Positions 44,301 through 55,600 are shown, numbered from the stretch's first letter. The stretch: 64,000 nucleotides of DNA from Adineta steineri (GCA_905250115.1 CAJNOI010000009.1:196221-260220); one strand, 5' to 3'. The notes: a model not told the origin generated them from the sequence alone. Program-made: numbers and translations.

Positions 44301-44843
44301 TTCTGGTTGCTCAACAAGCATGTTCAGCGCTCGCTCGACGAACATGCGTTTAGGCTTCATGCCGTACATGCTGTGGCAAAATAGAACGACGTCGAATTTT
44401 TCGTCGCCGGCACCGCTTCCTGTATTGTTATTCAAAACGAATGGGATTCGATGGATCACGGGCGGGCTTTCCAGACAGGGCAGCGGAGACTCCGAAGTAG
44501 AGGAAAATCCTTCTTCCAATGCTGTGGCGAACAAGCCGTTGGGCTCAAACGCAGCGTATCTCTTAATCTTCCTTCTCAAACGACCGGGCAGATATCCAAA
44601 TACGCTCTTCGGGCCGGGTCCGATCTCTAGCACCGAGATACGGATACGCGAGTTGAACAGGGGAGCCAATACTTGAGATAGTTGAGGGATAATGAAGTCT
44701 TGGTACGTCGTCCATTCTGAGTTTCGCACCAAGCTTTCGAAGGCGGCGCTGTACTCTGAGTCGGACAATGGCTGCTTCGAGAACGATGCTGTTGCCGTGG
44801 CTTTCTGCCTGAGGGCCCCCTTTAGGGAGTCGAGAGTGGCCAT
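41397..44843 (-). CDS. Four-part MTase / FAD-oxidase / kinase / APRT-like fusion protein
   Basis: A single uninterrupted 1148-codon frame from ATG 44843. Part 1 (about 1-290) is a SAM-methyltransferase-like fold with 'VLEIGPGPKSVFG' (71-83). Part 2 (about 300-755) is a BBE/PCMH FAD-linked oxidase: 'LTVVGGGHSGHCLWPNVISM' around 338-344, 'GLWLQGGIGHLARRHGL' and 'WAVKGAGTNFGIV' (474-486). Part 3 (about 757-905) is a P-loop kinase, 'LVTGESCTGKDY' (762-773) with 'KREYA...GADLNRLL...AYKEQHR', as in animal-type phosphomevalonate kinase. Part 4 (about 955-1148) resembles adenine phosphoribosyltransferase, with the PRPP loop 'VVVVDDVLATGKT' (1082-1094); the usual EARGF is CEAGGF here. A sampled line (42841-42900) is 65% G+C against about 30-35% in host genes, and there is no intron. 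This points to recent acquisition, probably from a filamentous fungus (inference). The substrate is unknown. Confidence 0.82.
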   Translation of the reverse strand: MATLDSLKGALRQKATATASFSKQPLSDSEYSAAFESLVRNSEWTTYQDFIIPQLSQVLAPLFNSRIRISVLEIGPGPKSVFGYLPGRLRRKIKRYAAFEPNGLFATALEEGFSSTSESPLPCLESPPVIHRIPFVLNNNTGSGAGDEKFDVVLFCHSMYGMKPKRMFVERALNMLVEQPEGGMVVIFHRDGTLNLNGLVCHRTASFPTGVIRVANDDEVLDCFAPFIAGFVIQDVDVNKAIRAEWRNVCRALGRRDEAHPDHLLFSSPNIMVAFTQHATALPELTAQLPLSEGNNTVKNREARLHRPASIIRPTEVKHILQLVQFAIKHGFSLTVVGGGHSGHCLWPNVISMEMSAFDQVHILTAGDDEGKTGSDTGPLVVAEAGCKTGDIIQKTMAAGLTVPLGARPSVGAGLWLQGGIGHLARRHGLACDAIVGAVVVSVDSGQVLCIGHVPSQHRPAGAVCPENEADLLWAVKGAGTNFGIVVSVTFKAYAAVTYSVRNWVIPLRDNLEAQLKLSDFDKLVASKLPRNCSADAYLYWEANQLHLGVIMYESSTTGPTFEIPTPVRAFLGPENSFKIVDGVGLFETEMYMSGMHGGHGGGKTSSFKRCLLLKHIGEVDVAGILVEAMETRPSPLCYLHLLHGGGAVGDVAADATAFGCRDWDFACVVTGIWPRDQDGTEVAQAAVRWVYNVARHLLPLSSGAYGADLGPDPRDIALAAKAFGSNLPRLIRCKHSSDPHNVLAYACPLREAPMEQKLIILVTGESCTGKDYCADIWVSGFRSCTHKRLTARAVSISDVTKREYATATGADLNRLLRDRAYKEQHRPALTTFFQDQVRQRPRLPEEHFLRVVHDARDVDVLLITGMRDEAPITAFSHLVSDRRLLEVRVKASEETQRVRQGYNKDNKDNKDTDINRSNPTAMDYRPSLIFDNDTTGSEGVKRFAEHYLLPFFHKDLQRLANMVRSVSDFPHAGIEFRHVLNISQQPGGLALCASLMHTHFIGDWTKVDAVACCEAGGFVYAPALATRVDVPLALIRDAGKLPPPTVSVLKDSSHISSSTSNDSSEKTIEMDRDALPRGASVVVVDDVLATGKTLCAVLQLLAEAGVGVEDINVMVVAEFPVHRGRELLRRRGFGRVHIQSLLVFDGA

Positions 44844-45485
44844 GTCGGTTCGGCGTGAGTGTGTCTGTGTCTCGTACTAGTAGTACAGAGGAATAGCGTC
44901 AATGGTGGAATAAGTACGTATATTAAGCACGATAGATTTGTAACTTCAGTTCCCCCCCGCACTATCGTGAGGAATCTCTGTTTGCGTTCACCTTCGTGAC
45001 GGTAGCCTGCAGTTCGCTAAGTGTGCCCTGTTTTACTATTTGCCAATCAATTATGCCTATTATAAACAAACAACTAGAAATAATAGTAACGTATATAATA
45101 AAAGTAATCGTTGATTATTATTTAAATTCATAAATCAAAAATGGGACCAAATTGAAAATATATATTACTTTCACTTACGTTAAAAATGTTAACAACTATA
45201 CGCTATTCTAGGACTTTGCCAACCCTTTAAAGAGAATGGATAGCCTTGAGTTAGGTACACTCCTCTAGCGTCTGTACGGTATGCTTCCTACTATAGTCCG
45301 AGTCCTCAACACCAGGAACTCGAAGATGACGAGTTCTCTATAACGACTGGAGATCACTGTATCTACCTGCCCCCGCTTGCCTGCACGCGACATACACCCA
45401 AGTAGGCGGCCTGACCACCAGGCTCGAATACACTACAGGCAACCGCCTTGATATCTCAGTGGTGATATTATTACCATCTTGAGAG
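44844..45485. other. Right flank of GC-rich island
   Basis: Upstream side of the four-part gene. It starts moderately GC-rich, turns AT-rich (about 45050-45200), and is GC-rich again to 45480. A 7 bp stem, GAACTCG...CGAGTTC, lies at 45318-45338. No ORF of recognisable family. It could carry the promoter of the large gene. Confidence 0.35.
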
Positions 45486-45513
45486 TGGATGTGGATGTGG
45501 ATGTGGGTGGGTG
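45486..45513 (+). repeat. Telomere-like G-rich array at gap edge
   Basis: GTGGATGTGGATGTGGATGT followed by GGGTGGGTG, running straight into the assembly gap. The G-rich strand points right, the orientation of a telomere capping the island on its left. Confidence 0.65.
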
Positions 45514-45613
45514 NNNNNNNNNNNNNNNNNNNNNNNNNNNNNNNNNNNNNNNNNNNNNNNNNNNNNNNNNNNNNNNNNNNNNNNNNNNNNNNNNNNNNNN
45601 NNNNNNNNNNNNN
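45514..45613. other. Assembly gap, 100 N
   Basis: Exactly 100 N, the usual placeholder for a gap of unknown length. The join between the island and the sequence to the right is therefore not directly supported by bases. Confidence 0.95.
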
Positions 45614-45862
45614 ATCACCAGACATTTCCATTGTATAAATGTAAATTGCAGCAGATTCATCTTTTGTTAAATTATGATCATTTGGATGTGTACAATGTTT
45701 TTTAGCTTTTTCAACAAAACGATTTGTTTCTTTTAAAAAAATTGGTAGTTCATTCATCGCTTCTTCGAGAGATAATAATTTCCAAGTAAGGTAACCAAAA
45801 CATGCTGGCAATCGTTTATTTTCTAGTTCGATGTCTGTAAAACGATCTCCTGAATGACTCAT
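45614..45862 (-). pseudogene. Amino-terminal fragment of rotifer ADP-ribosyltransferase
   Basis: ATG 45862 opens 83 codons that stop at the gap. The words 'LPACFGYLTWKLLSLEEAM', 'FVEKAKKHC' and especially 'LTKDESAAIYIYTME' are typical of the expanded arginine-specific mono-ADP-ribosyltransferase (ART) family of bdelloid rotifers, where 'LTxDESAAIYLYTME' precedes the NAD-binding fold. Only the region before the catalytic R-S-E part is present. The bases on the other side of the gap do not continue it. It may be complete in reality if the gap contains the rest, or truly broken. Confidence 0.6.
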
Positions 45863-46036
45863 TATAATTAATTAATTATTCAAGTTATTTCTTTTATTGA
45901 ATGACGGACTAAATAATAAACAAGGATGATAAATTTAAGTTGATTTTATCATATTTAGGTACTAGATGAACGATTAAATTATATTTTCATGATTCGATTT
46001 GAAAGCATCAGTAGTTGAAGTAACTTTACAATTTAT

Positions 46037-46083
46037 ATGGGTGTGTCTATGGGTGTGAGTATTATAACCACCGCATACCCATC
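46037..46083. repeat. Degenerate telomere-like words, inverted
   Basis: TATGGGTGTGTCTATGGGTG at 46037-46056 is followed within 20 bases by CCGCATACCCATC at 46072-46084. The G-rich then C-rich order repeats, in a weaker form, the head-to-head arrangement at 40625-40703. It lies about 175 bp upstream of the ART ATG. Confidence 0.4.
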
Positions 46084-46315
46084 ATCTACTTATACTTCAT
46101 AAAGAAATATAAAAGAAGTTACTTTGACCGTGACTTATAAAAAGATAAAGAATCTGCTTACTGTGCTCTTTCTCGCTCTTTTCTTCTTCTATTCTATTGT
46201 TCTCTCAGCACTTTTTCCTTTGTATCTCCTTCGTGCTCTTCTTTATAATGATGTGCTTTAAGTAATATCGATACGATTGAAGTAGATGAAGTAGCTCAAT
46301 AAACATCGTTACCAA

Positions 46316-46614
46316 GAGTAGCACTAATGCTACATCTCCAGTTCATCACAGTTTTCATGGTGATGTCTGTCGCGAACTGTGCGAAAGAGAAACAAAATTT
46401 TTATCACTATATTTTAATACTCCTTTTCAATCCTGTTTCACAAAAAGTCAACGAAACTCCGAAATATCCATATGCGCAAACTTTACCGAGACTTTAAATA
46501 CTTCTTTGGTTGCTCCTATATTTCAAGAAACGCCTCAACAATTACTTATATATCTGGCACTGTCTGAACTGCTCAAACAATTTCCGAACTCAAACTCCAT
46601 CGGAAATCGTTAGA
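46316..46614 (+). other. Open frame without start codon, possible exon relic
   Basis: About 99 codons stay open (…SPVHHSFHGDVCRELCERE…, …SICANFTETLNTSL…) before TAG at 46612-46614. There is no ATG and no convincing splice acceptor. The base composition is less AT-rich than its surroundings. No family was recognised. Confidence 0.25.
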
Positions 46615-49048
46615 GTCCAAACACTAAACCATAGTTTTGGTTATATGCATGGCTAGTTTGTAGAGAAATCTAACATCGACAAATGTGTCATTTTAAGACT
46701 GAATAAATATGACTGATTCGTAACACGTAGAGATGCGTGTGAACCAGCTTTCTAAGTTTCGATGTCGATCCAGTCTCGATAACTTCTTTTTCAAGAGTCC
46801 TGGCCCTCATCTTGGTTCCAACTTTAATTTATTCAGTCGATAAATATCACTTGTTTTGTTTAAATCGCTTGAATTTTATTTCACTTGGTACTATTTATAG
46901 AATAATTTACTCAAGGCTTTGGAATATTGAATTGCAATGTTTAGTTCTAGGCCAAACAACTTCTTGTATCGTAGCTCTGATATTGCTTCCAATTCTGATC
47001 CATTCAACCAACAACAAAACTAATTCTGCATACCTATTGTAACAACAGAAACAATGCTACTCGAGTGAAGTGATATAATAACTTTTGAAACATTCTTTTT
47101 TAATATCACCGCGACGATGGCAAGCTTTTTTATACTTCATCACAACGTAGAGGTTTGCTTTCCATAACTGCAGCAGACTTTCAGCCGTTATGAACATGTA
47201 AATCACCTTATCTTCTCCCTACATCATAGTAATGGTTATTCTTTGTTAACTCGACTATATACAACTTTTATCGATACCAGTTTATTTACTACCTTATCCA
47301 TGTCAATACGTGAATAATATTCCTTAGAGTAATTAATAAAAATGTTTTGTGTATACAACATAAATAATGATATTATTTGATGTAAAGATAAAACCTTGAT
47401 TGAATAACATTAACTACTTACCTTAGAAAACGAAGAGAAGTGCAATAAGATGTTTAGAATGAGTTGATTAAGGCAATGAAAATAAGTGAGTTAGATGAAA
47501 ATAAACTCTTTATATGCACGTTGTTTATCTTTGTTCTTTGTATTCGTCTGAGTTTATAAGAAGTAAATTTTGTTTGTCTCTTTTCTCCGTCCTTATCAAC
47601 AGATAAATGAATTTAACACAAGCAAACGAAAACTGAAAATGCAGCAGAATCAAAATTACTTGAGATGTCCGTGTGTTTTGATAAAAACAAGTGTGTTAGA
47701 CAAAAGAACACAAATATACTGAGCATACTGAAGAATATATGTCACATATGAAACGAAATATTGGGTAACGTCTACAAATAATTACAAGATCAAACAAACT
47801 TTAGAAATAAAATTAAAGAATTAAACAAACTATTTTGTCAATGATTTAGCGTCTCTTCTATCAGAGAGAAGTTCAGCATTTACTGCAGAAACCAAGTTTC
47901 ATTTTTTAGTACGCCAAAGCGATAGGAAAATATTTGAACTTGTGAACAAAATTGAAAAATAAATATAAACTTTGTCTCATTTGTTTAAATCATATCGTGT
48001 TCGACAGTGTCTTATTTATAAAACACATTTCATTGTCATGTCAACATTAACTTTATTTTTTACTTTATTGTAAAACATGCACAAACTGATTTTCATTTAT
48101 AGAAGAAAATTGGTGAGATTAAAGTTTTCTTAAATAGATTCTTGATTCGATCGAGGTTAGATCTAAAAGTTTAAGAAGCAATAGTCTTTGATTGTCTGTA
48201 AGAGATAAATATAAGTTGATTATTATAAAATCATTACCAAACCGCATCTAACATCTTCAGAATGACAGTTGAATTTCAATTACAAAATTGTATTAAGAAT
48301 ATTAAGACAACAGTTCAAAGATCTTGTACGGAATGAATTCTAACTTAAATGTTATTGAATATTCTTTGTTGTAAGAAAACTATATATTTACTGATCATGT
48401 AAATAGAACTCTTTTAAAAAGTAAAAGTAACTATTTACAACATATTTTCATATATCAACAAGTATTATTATCCACAATATTCAAAAAAACACAGTTGAAT
48501 ATAAAAACCGCTACTTTTCAATAGTAGATGAATAACAATGATCTATAAATCTTTCTTTAGTTGTTTACATGGTTTATATAAGAAATAGGTCAATCACATC
48601 TGATTATTATTCAATAATATTATACGTCTACATATGACATATTTAAAAAGTCAATTTTAAACGAATAATTAGATTTCAGTACACTTCTAATATAAATATA
48701 TAAATTGTTTTAAAAATAAATAACTAATACTAATAGTAAAAAATACAATTTCCGTTTGTATTTTGAATAATACAATAATAATGAACAATATTAACTTGTT
48801 GCAATGCTTGAGATTCATGGAATAAAGTTATTTGTAATCTAAGCGATTATTATCCTAGTACTACCACCTTCAGTTTTATGTTACTCCAAATGAGCTCTGC
48901 CAATGAATTTTCATGTGATTGTCTGTCCCATTAAAAACCAATGTTCTTATCTACACATCCTACATTCAGTCAAACTGAATATGACAAACAAATTCATCAG
49001 TCTTTTTTAACTAAAAAATTTCAGATAGTAAATACCAGAGGAATCATA
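46615..49048. other. Gene-poor AT-rich DNA
   Basis: Only short open frames without family features. I see no RNA gene or long repeat. Confidence 0.4.
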
Positions 49049-49290
49049 TTACCTGTTACTATCACTTCCACTTATCAAGGTAACAGTATGTGTTTTCATA
49101 ACTGAAAATATCATATTTAACAGCGATCAGTCACTAGTTTTACTATTGATTTGATAATAATGATCACTTACCACTTACCAATGATATGGTAAGTGCTACC
49201 AGAAACCTTTTTGTGACAGCCTCTTACCAACACTTACCATATCATTGATAAGTGGTTACTGTTATCAGGTAAGTGGTTACAGTAAGGGAA
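49049..49290. repeat. Foldback element with nested inverted repeats
   Basis: The arms 49168-49195 and 49231-49258 are complementary at 26 of 28 positions (core CCAATGATATGGTAAGTG). They are separated by 35 bases. An outer pair is less exact: 49049-49088 (ACCTGTTACT...CCACTTATCAAGGTAACAGT) and about 49253-49290 (GTGGTTACTGTTATCAGGTA...). The words ACTTACC and GGTAAGT recur several times. It resembles a small foldback or MITE-type element. No target-site duplication was found. Confidence 0.6.
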
Positions 49291-52200
49291 ATAGAACACC
49301 CCCTGATACTGATGATTATTATCATATGAAGTATCTTTTCTATTTATTGTCTGTATTGCGTCGTATATTTACATATCAGTGAAAAGAACAATTACTATTA
49401 ACATTTTTTTCCCTATCATTTAAGGTCATTGTCAGAAAGAAGAAAACAAAAATCTTCATGGCTCATCTATATCAGTGTAACATTATGCTTCGAATATCTA
49501 TATTTTTGATGCATAGATCTATGAGACGTGTCATTTAGAATCGATATTAGTACGATATAGAATAGAAAAAAGATTAGTTATTAATACTGATTGTATTGTT
49601 AGACATATTATGCTAGAAAATATAACATAGAATAAATTATTTAAAATACAAAACTAAATCAATTAATATTTTTGTTCTTGCAATCAATCAATTACTACTC
49701 TTTTTTTCAGTTCGTAGGGTAGAAATTTTTTTTCTATTATAGACATAATATTATAATAACATTAAATAAACTCTCTTTTTTTGATAATAGCATCCAGCTG
49801 GTCTAGTATTCTTATTACCACTTAAGACGCATATTGGCAATGCAGTTAGTTAAATATGTTGATCATCAGATTGATGTTTGAACACGAAAACATTTCTAAT
49901 AAAGTTAATTATTATACTTTTTCTCATTTTTGAATCCATTCTAACGAATAATTAATTTATCATATGATTGCTTAAATAATACATTGTTTTCTTTTTTTTT
50001 TGATTACCTGATTTCCGAATTTATACTCTTACTAATGATAGAGGAGAAAAAAACAGCTGCATGTTGTTAATATTTGCGAGATGTACTATAGTATCTGTTT
50101 TTGCACATATCAATAAGATATTTTATATAAAACGAATTCAAACAATACAAAAATTTAGCATCTGCTTATATCTCATAGGACGAATAATACTCTCAAGTGG
50201 TCTACATGTAGAAAGGAAGAAAAAAAACTTAATAAAATTTTTTTATTAATGATCAGATATGTTCCATTGACCTGTTTTAGTTTTCTTTTCTGTATAATCT
50301 CAAAGGAATTTTAATAGACGACTATGATAACCTTTTGTTAATATTGGTATGTTTCAGGTTTTAATCTTCTCTCACATATAACAATTATCAATAGTTTTCA
50401 CAACATACATTCTCAAGAGTCTGAAAGACATATAAAACGAGAAGACACGAGATATATTAAGAAAATAGGAAGAAAAAAAAAGAACAAGAACTAAACAACG
50501 ACCAGCAAGACTATCCACACGTTCGTTCGATCGATCTGCTAATTATTCCTGCAATCATTGCTCTTCTATGTGGGTGCATTTGCTTCCTTGATTTATTTTT
50601 TTGCTTTATTGTCGTCATATATTCAGTCTCGCCGCATTTCTTCTTTATATTTACTTTAGATTCCATCATTCTGTTCTTATAGGCAAGCAATACTGATTAC
50701 GGTAAGAGAATGATTTGATTTAGAATATAAATTAAGATTGAGAATAACATTAATAGAACAAGTCTTGATTATCTAAAAAACAACAAATATTTACTTGACA
50801 TAGTTTAACAAAAAATGCCAATCATGTATTCATAGGAAACATAATAAAAATTTTCACAACTATCAGCATGGAAACTCACTTCCTTTGAATTATTACTGTA
50901 TCAGCATGATGTTTTTTAATAAAATAATTTCTTGAAGATCTGATTTACAAGAATGGTCGATAATCAATAGACATTAGGTAAATTTCTTTTTAACATATTT
51001 ATATTTAGAAAAAAAATGTTAGATCTACACGATAGAACATTATTAAGTCTCATATTTCATAATAAATGACAGAATTATAGTTTTCTTAGTTTCTGTTGTT
51101 ATCTATATAAAGAATGTCAATTCAGTATAAGTAAATAATAGTTTTTACGCCATAAATACATTCTTTCATATGATTATAGGGTCAGTGGGCATATTCGTTG
51201 ATCTATATTACAAAAATATAAGAAATTGAATAGTAGATAGATTTTATAATCAATCATTGATAAAATATGATCAAGTACTACACAATTCTTTTTTATTGTC
51301 TAGATGATGGATATACAATGATTATATAGAATAATAAAGTGTGAGAAACTGATTGAACATTTTTACATAAAGAATTTACTAATCAAATAAATAACTAGGT
51401 ATCACAAAAAGAAGAATGAACTATGAAGGTCGTCGATTTACTGAATGATTTCTTGCATCTGTCAGATTAATCCCTTTTCTCTATTTCCTAGACTCTCTAT
51501 GGAAAATCATGAAGTATAAAAGTATATATTTGAGTGTGCGTGATGCTACAAGGAGTGTTTTTTTTTGTATTTCTATGCGGATGTATTAAAACTATACATG
51601 CTTTAATTACATTGGAAATCGTAGGCTTAACTACAATAGAGAATAAAAGCAATATATTACTACAAAATTTTTTTTAACGGAACAACTTAAGCTGATAGAA
51701 ACACACATGCATATGCAAAAAAGATTTTCGATCAAATAATCTTTTATTCTAGGTCTTAACATAAATTATAGTAAGTCATTCAGACGTCAAGGACACTTAG
51801 GCATATGCATATTCAAATGTTGTAATGTGTCGATTAGAATTACGCGAGGTAATATAAGATGATTATACTAAATCCATTAATAATCTAGATAGAAGTTATA
51901 ATGGTTATGTGTTTTTGTATAGTGATTGTCGATTTAGCACAGATGGTCGTTTGTTATTATGCTAAGTAATATATATATAAAGACTATTCATATGATATAT
52001 ATATTAAATCGAGTAGGAAATCTATTAATTAATTAATTAAACAATATTTACTGACGTGCAAGAATAACATATATCTATATATAGATAACTAATAAAACAT
52101 TATTTTTGACAGAAGTTACGTCAAAACAATACATGATATTTATGTACAGATATCATAAGACTTATGAAAAATTAGTTTTTGTATACTGATTATAATAACA

Positions 52201-52606
52201 TTTGTTAATCAACATTTTTAACGATAGAGAAAGAAGGTCAGTCAGAAAATATGACAATATCAGAATGTCCTTATACGCTCAAGGCAAGTATCAGACAATT
52301 GTTGTTTTTCTGTGTCAACTAATTTTAGTGTAAATATATGTGTATGAGACAATAGATGTAGATCAGAAAGAGAAAAAGTTTTGTATATATACGACTAAAT
52401 ATCATATGTATTATATATACTTGAAACAGGAACGGGTCTACAGGGTTCTTGGGTTCGGTTTCAATTTTTTTTCGAATTTTCTCAGTAAAAATCCGGGACT
52501 AACTTGAAGATATTTTCTAATTATTTATTCTATTTTAGACCATCGTCTTTCAAGTTTTTATCTTATTCTTGTCATCTAAAAATATTATTTGAATACAAAA
52601 AAAAAA
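49291..52606. other. Gene-poor DNA upstream of P2X gene
   Basis: AT-rich, without a supportable gene. One plus-strand frame at 50530-50683 encodes a strongly hydrophobic stretch (IDLLIIPAIIALLCGCICFL) ending in TAG; it may be an isolated membrane-segment exon. The 3' part should contain the P2X promoter. Confidence 0.35.
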
Positions 52607-55600
52607 ATGTCTGCTGGATCAGCATCTTCTCTTGGACGTTGTTTATCAGTGCGAGAATATTTTTCTTTAACTAATATGAAATCAATGTTTCAAGGTTTTG
52701 TCTATGAATATGAAACACCAAAAATAGTTACTATTCATTCCATTTCAAGTAAGCAAAACTGACTATTAAACAAAATCGATTTATCAAGGGGAAAAAAATA
52801 TAATATATTCAAGATTTGTCTCTAATGATTCAAAAATAATAAGTATTTTTCTTCTATTCTATTTTAGTTGCACTTACATGTCGTATAATTCAACTTTTAA
52901 TTTTAATTTATGGTATCGTATATTTAATGATAATTAAAAAAGGTTATCAAGATATTGATACATCAATTATTTCATCAATTACATTGAAAGTTAAAGTAAA
53001 AATAAGTTCATTCTTCTTCTTCTGCTTTTATTTTCTTTTGATTTTATAGGGTATCGGTTATAATCAAACAGCAAAAAATAAAACATTAGTTATCGATGGT
53101 GCAGGTAAATTAAATTTACTATTGAAATTAATTTCATATAGATTTCTTAAAGATTATATTGTTCCTCCACAAGAAAATAACGCATTATTTTTAATGACAA
53201 ATTTTATTCGAACTGATCAAAATCATTCAAAATGTGCTGGTATATTTAGAAATCAATTTTTTTCTATGTTTATAATAGAATAAATTTTTTATCGTATTTT
53301 AGAAGCACCTGAAAAATTCGCATATTGTACCAATGATACTCGATGTCGAGAGAGCACAGATTCTCATAAAGTATGATGATAGAACTTTTAAAAATAATAT
53401 CTATGAGGTTGATTAAAGGGTGGTAAAGAGTAAAACATAGTTTAAAAGCGTATTTTTCACTTTGTATCTTTGCTAGAAGAAGACCTTCTAATTGACACAC
53501 GAAGAGATGTGTAAAGAAGATCTATTACTTTTATTATCATCCTTCTGGGTGTATACCGTAATATACAGACGACATAGAACATCATTCATTTGATAATGAT
53601 ATATGACAGATTATGAAGTAAATCAATATGATGAATAGTAGCTTTTTTTCGAAAAAACTAACTGTGAGAGGTATTATTAAAGAAGTAAAACTATGTATAT
53701 TGAGAAATTTATAAAGAACTTTTGATTAAACAATTTTACGATACTAGAGTATGGCTTTCAGTCATCGATACTGTGAATGAGAACAACATCTAAAATTTAC
53801 TCGTATAGTCTTATTGAAACTAAAACATAAAACTCACATATCTCCTTTAGTCTCATTATAGTAGTAAAAAATACTTTCTATTAGAAGACAATTACTTTCC
53901 TAGAATAATTGATTGTGCTAACAGCAATGATTTGTCTTATTTGTTTCTGCGTTTCAAACAAATATTCTTTTCTTTTCCATTACGATGTTCTATTTTCCTT
54001 GCTGCTATTCTCTTATTAATATTTTCTTTGTTTTTACGTCGTATTTTCTTAAAGTACTATTTTGTTTTGTTCTAAGAATCATTAATATAACTGATGAGTA
54101 TGCCTTTTATATATATATTTAATATATATGTCTTCACACTTTATTACGTATATCAATAGAATCAGACATATTCACATTGATGATTTTCGACAATAATAAC
54201 TGACTCAGTTCCTATTTTCTATATTAATCATATAAATATTTATTTGAATAGAAATTTTCAAAAAAGATTTTGAGATGTTACTAAAATGTGATAAGGCTTG
54301 TTGCTAAATAACTATGAGTACGAAAGATCGAGAACGTTCAACTTAGAATTTATACTTATATTTCGAATTGTAAGTTTCACACAATATGTTCGACCAAGAT
54401 TCAATTTAGCTGTTTTTATATCACATCATATATTAGTAATAAGAAAATGATCTTATAATCACAGCATGTAGATTAAATGCTTGTGATTATGTTATAAGCG
54501 TTTCGGCAAAAAAATTTATATACCCTTGTTGTGTAGTATTGATAACAATAAGGTTTTAATCAATCTGTTTGTTTATTTTAGGCTAATGGTAAATGGACTG
54601 GTAAGTCAAAAACGAAGTATTTCTTATCTATTTTCTTTTAACTATCTAGGTAAATGTCTACCAAATAGTCATCAATTAAATGGTTCTGAAGAAAAGATTG
54701 GTCTATGTGAATTAGAAGGCTGGTGTCCGGTAGAAAATGATCGTGGTATACCAGAACCTATACAAGATGCATTCAATTTTACAATATTTGTTAAAAATTT
54801 TATTGAATTTCCACGTTTTAAAGTTATAAGAAAAAATATTCAAAGAGACGCACAGTATCTTAGAACTTGTAGTTATGATCATGAAAATCATACAGAATGT
54901 CCAATATTTCGTGTTGGAACTATACTTGATCTTGTTGAAAGAAATAAAACAGAACAAATAAACATATTAAGACTGGGTGGTGTTATTCGTATTAAAATTG
55001 ATTGGATATGTAATTTAGATGTATCATTAGACAAATGTGTGCCTGTATATTCATTCGGACGTTTAGATGCACCATCTAAAGAAGAAAACTTTTCAGTAGG
55101 ATTTAATTTTCGGTAATATAAGAAAAAAAAAAGAAATTTCTAATTTCTATTGAAATACATATTATATTTTTTATTTAGCTTTGCTTCACATTGGAAACAT
55201 GAAAATCAATCATTTCGTACTTTAACTAAAGCATTTGGTCTTCGTTTTATTATTTCTGTAAGTTTACTTAATTTACAATTAACTTATTATTTTTTAACCG
55301 TCGTTATTAATCTGATAGATTCTTCTTCTATCTCTAATTTACATACTTAAGGTTTATCTATGAAGGAATTTTGCATACTGAGAATAAATGTTTCATGATT
55401 GATGTAGATCGCTTGTTATTAAAAATTATGAGCAGTTTATAATTACTTGATATAGCAATCGTTGATTTATATATATATATTACTATTCATATCTCAGCTA
55501 AACGAATATGTTATACAATCAAATAAAGTAAAGTTTTAATCTTCTTTAATATTATCATTTGAATCAAAATGTTAAATGATCATAACAATAAAAATTATTC

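Noticed and set aside
41500..44676. Many plus- and minus-strand frames in the GC-rich island
   Set aside because: Shadows of the 1148-codon gene, expected in GC-rich DNA with few stops.
45338..45513. Continuation of the ADP-ribosyltransferase frame through the gap
   Set aside because: The frame only crosses because N bases contain no stop; residues left of the gap derive from telomere-like repeats and do not resemble the family.
49168..49258. Possible CRISPR-like or tRNA structure
   Set aside because: This is a eukaryotic window; there are only two inverted arms with no regular spacing, and no cloverleaf was found.
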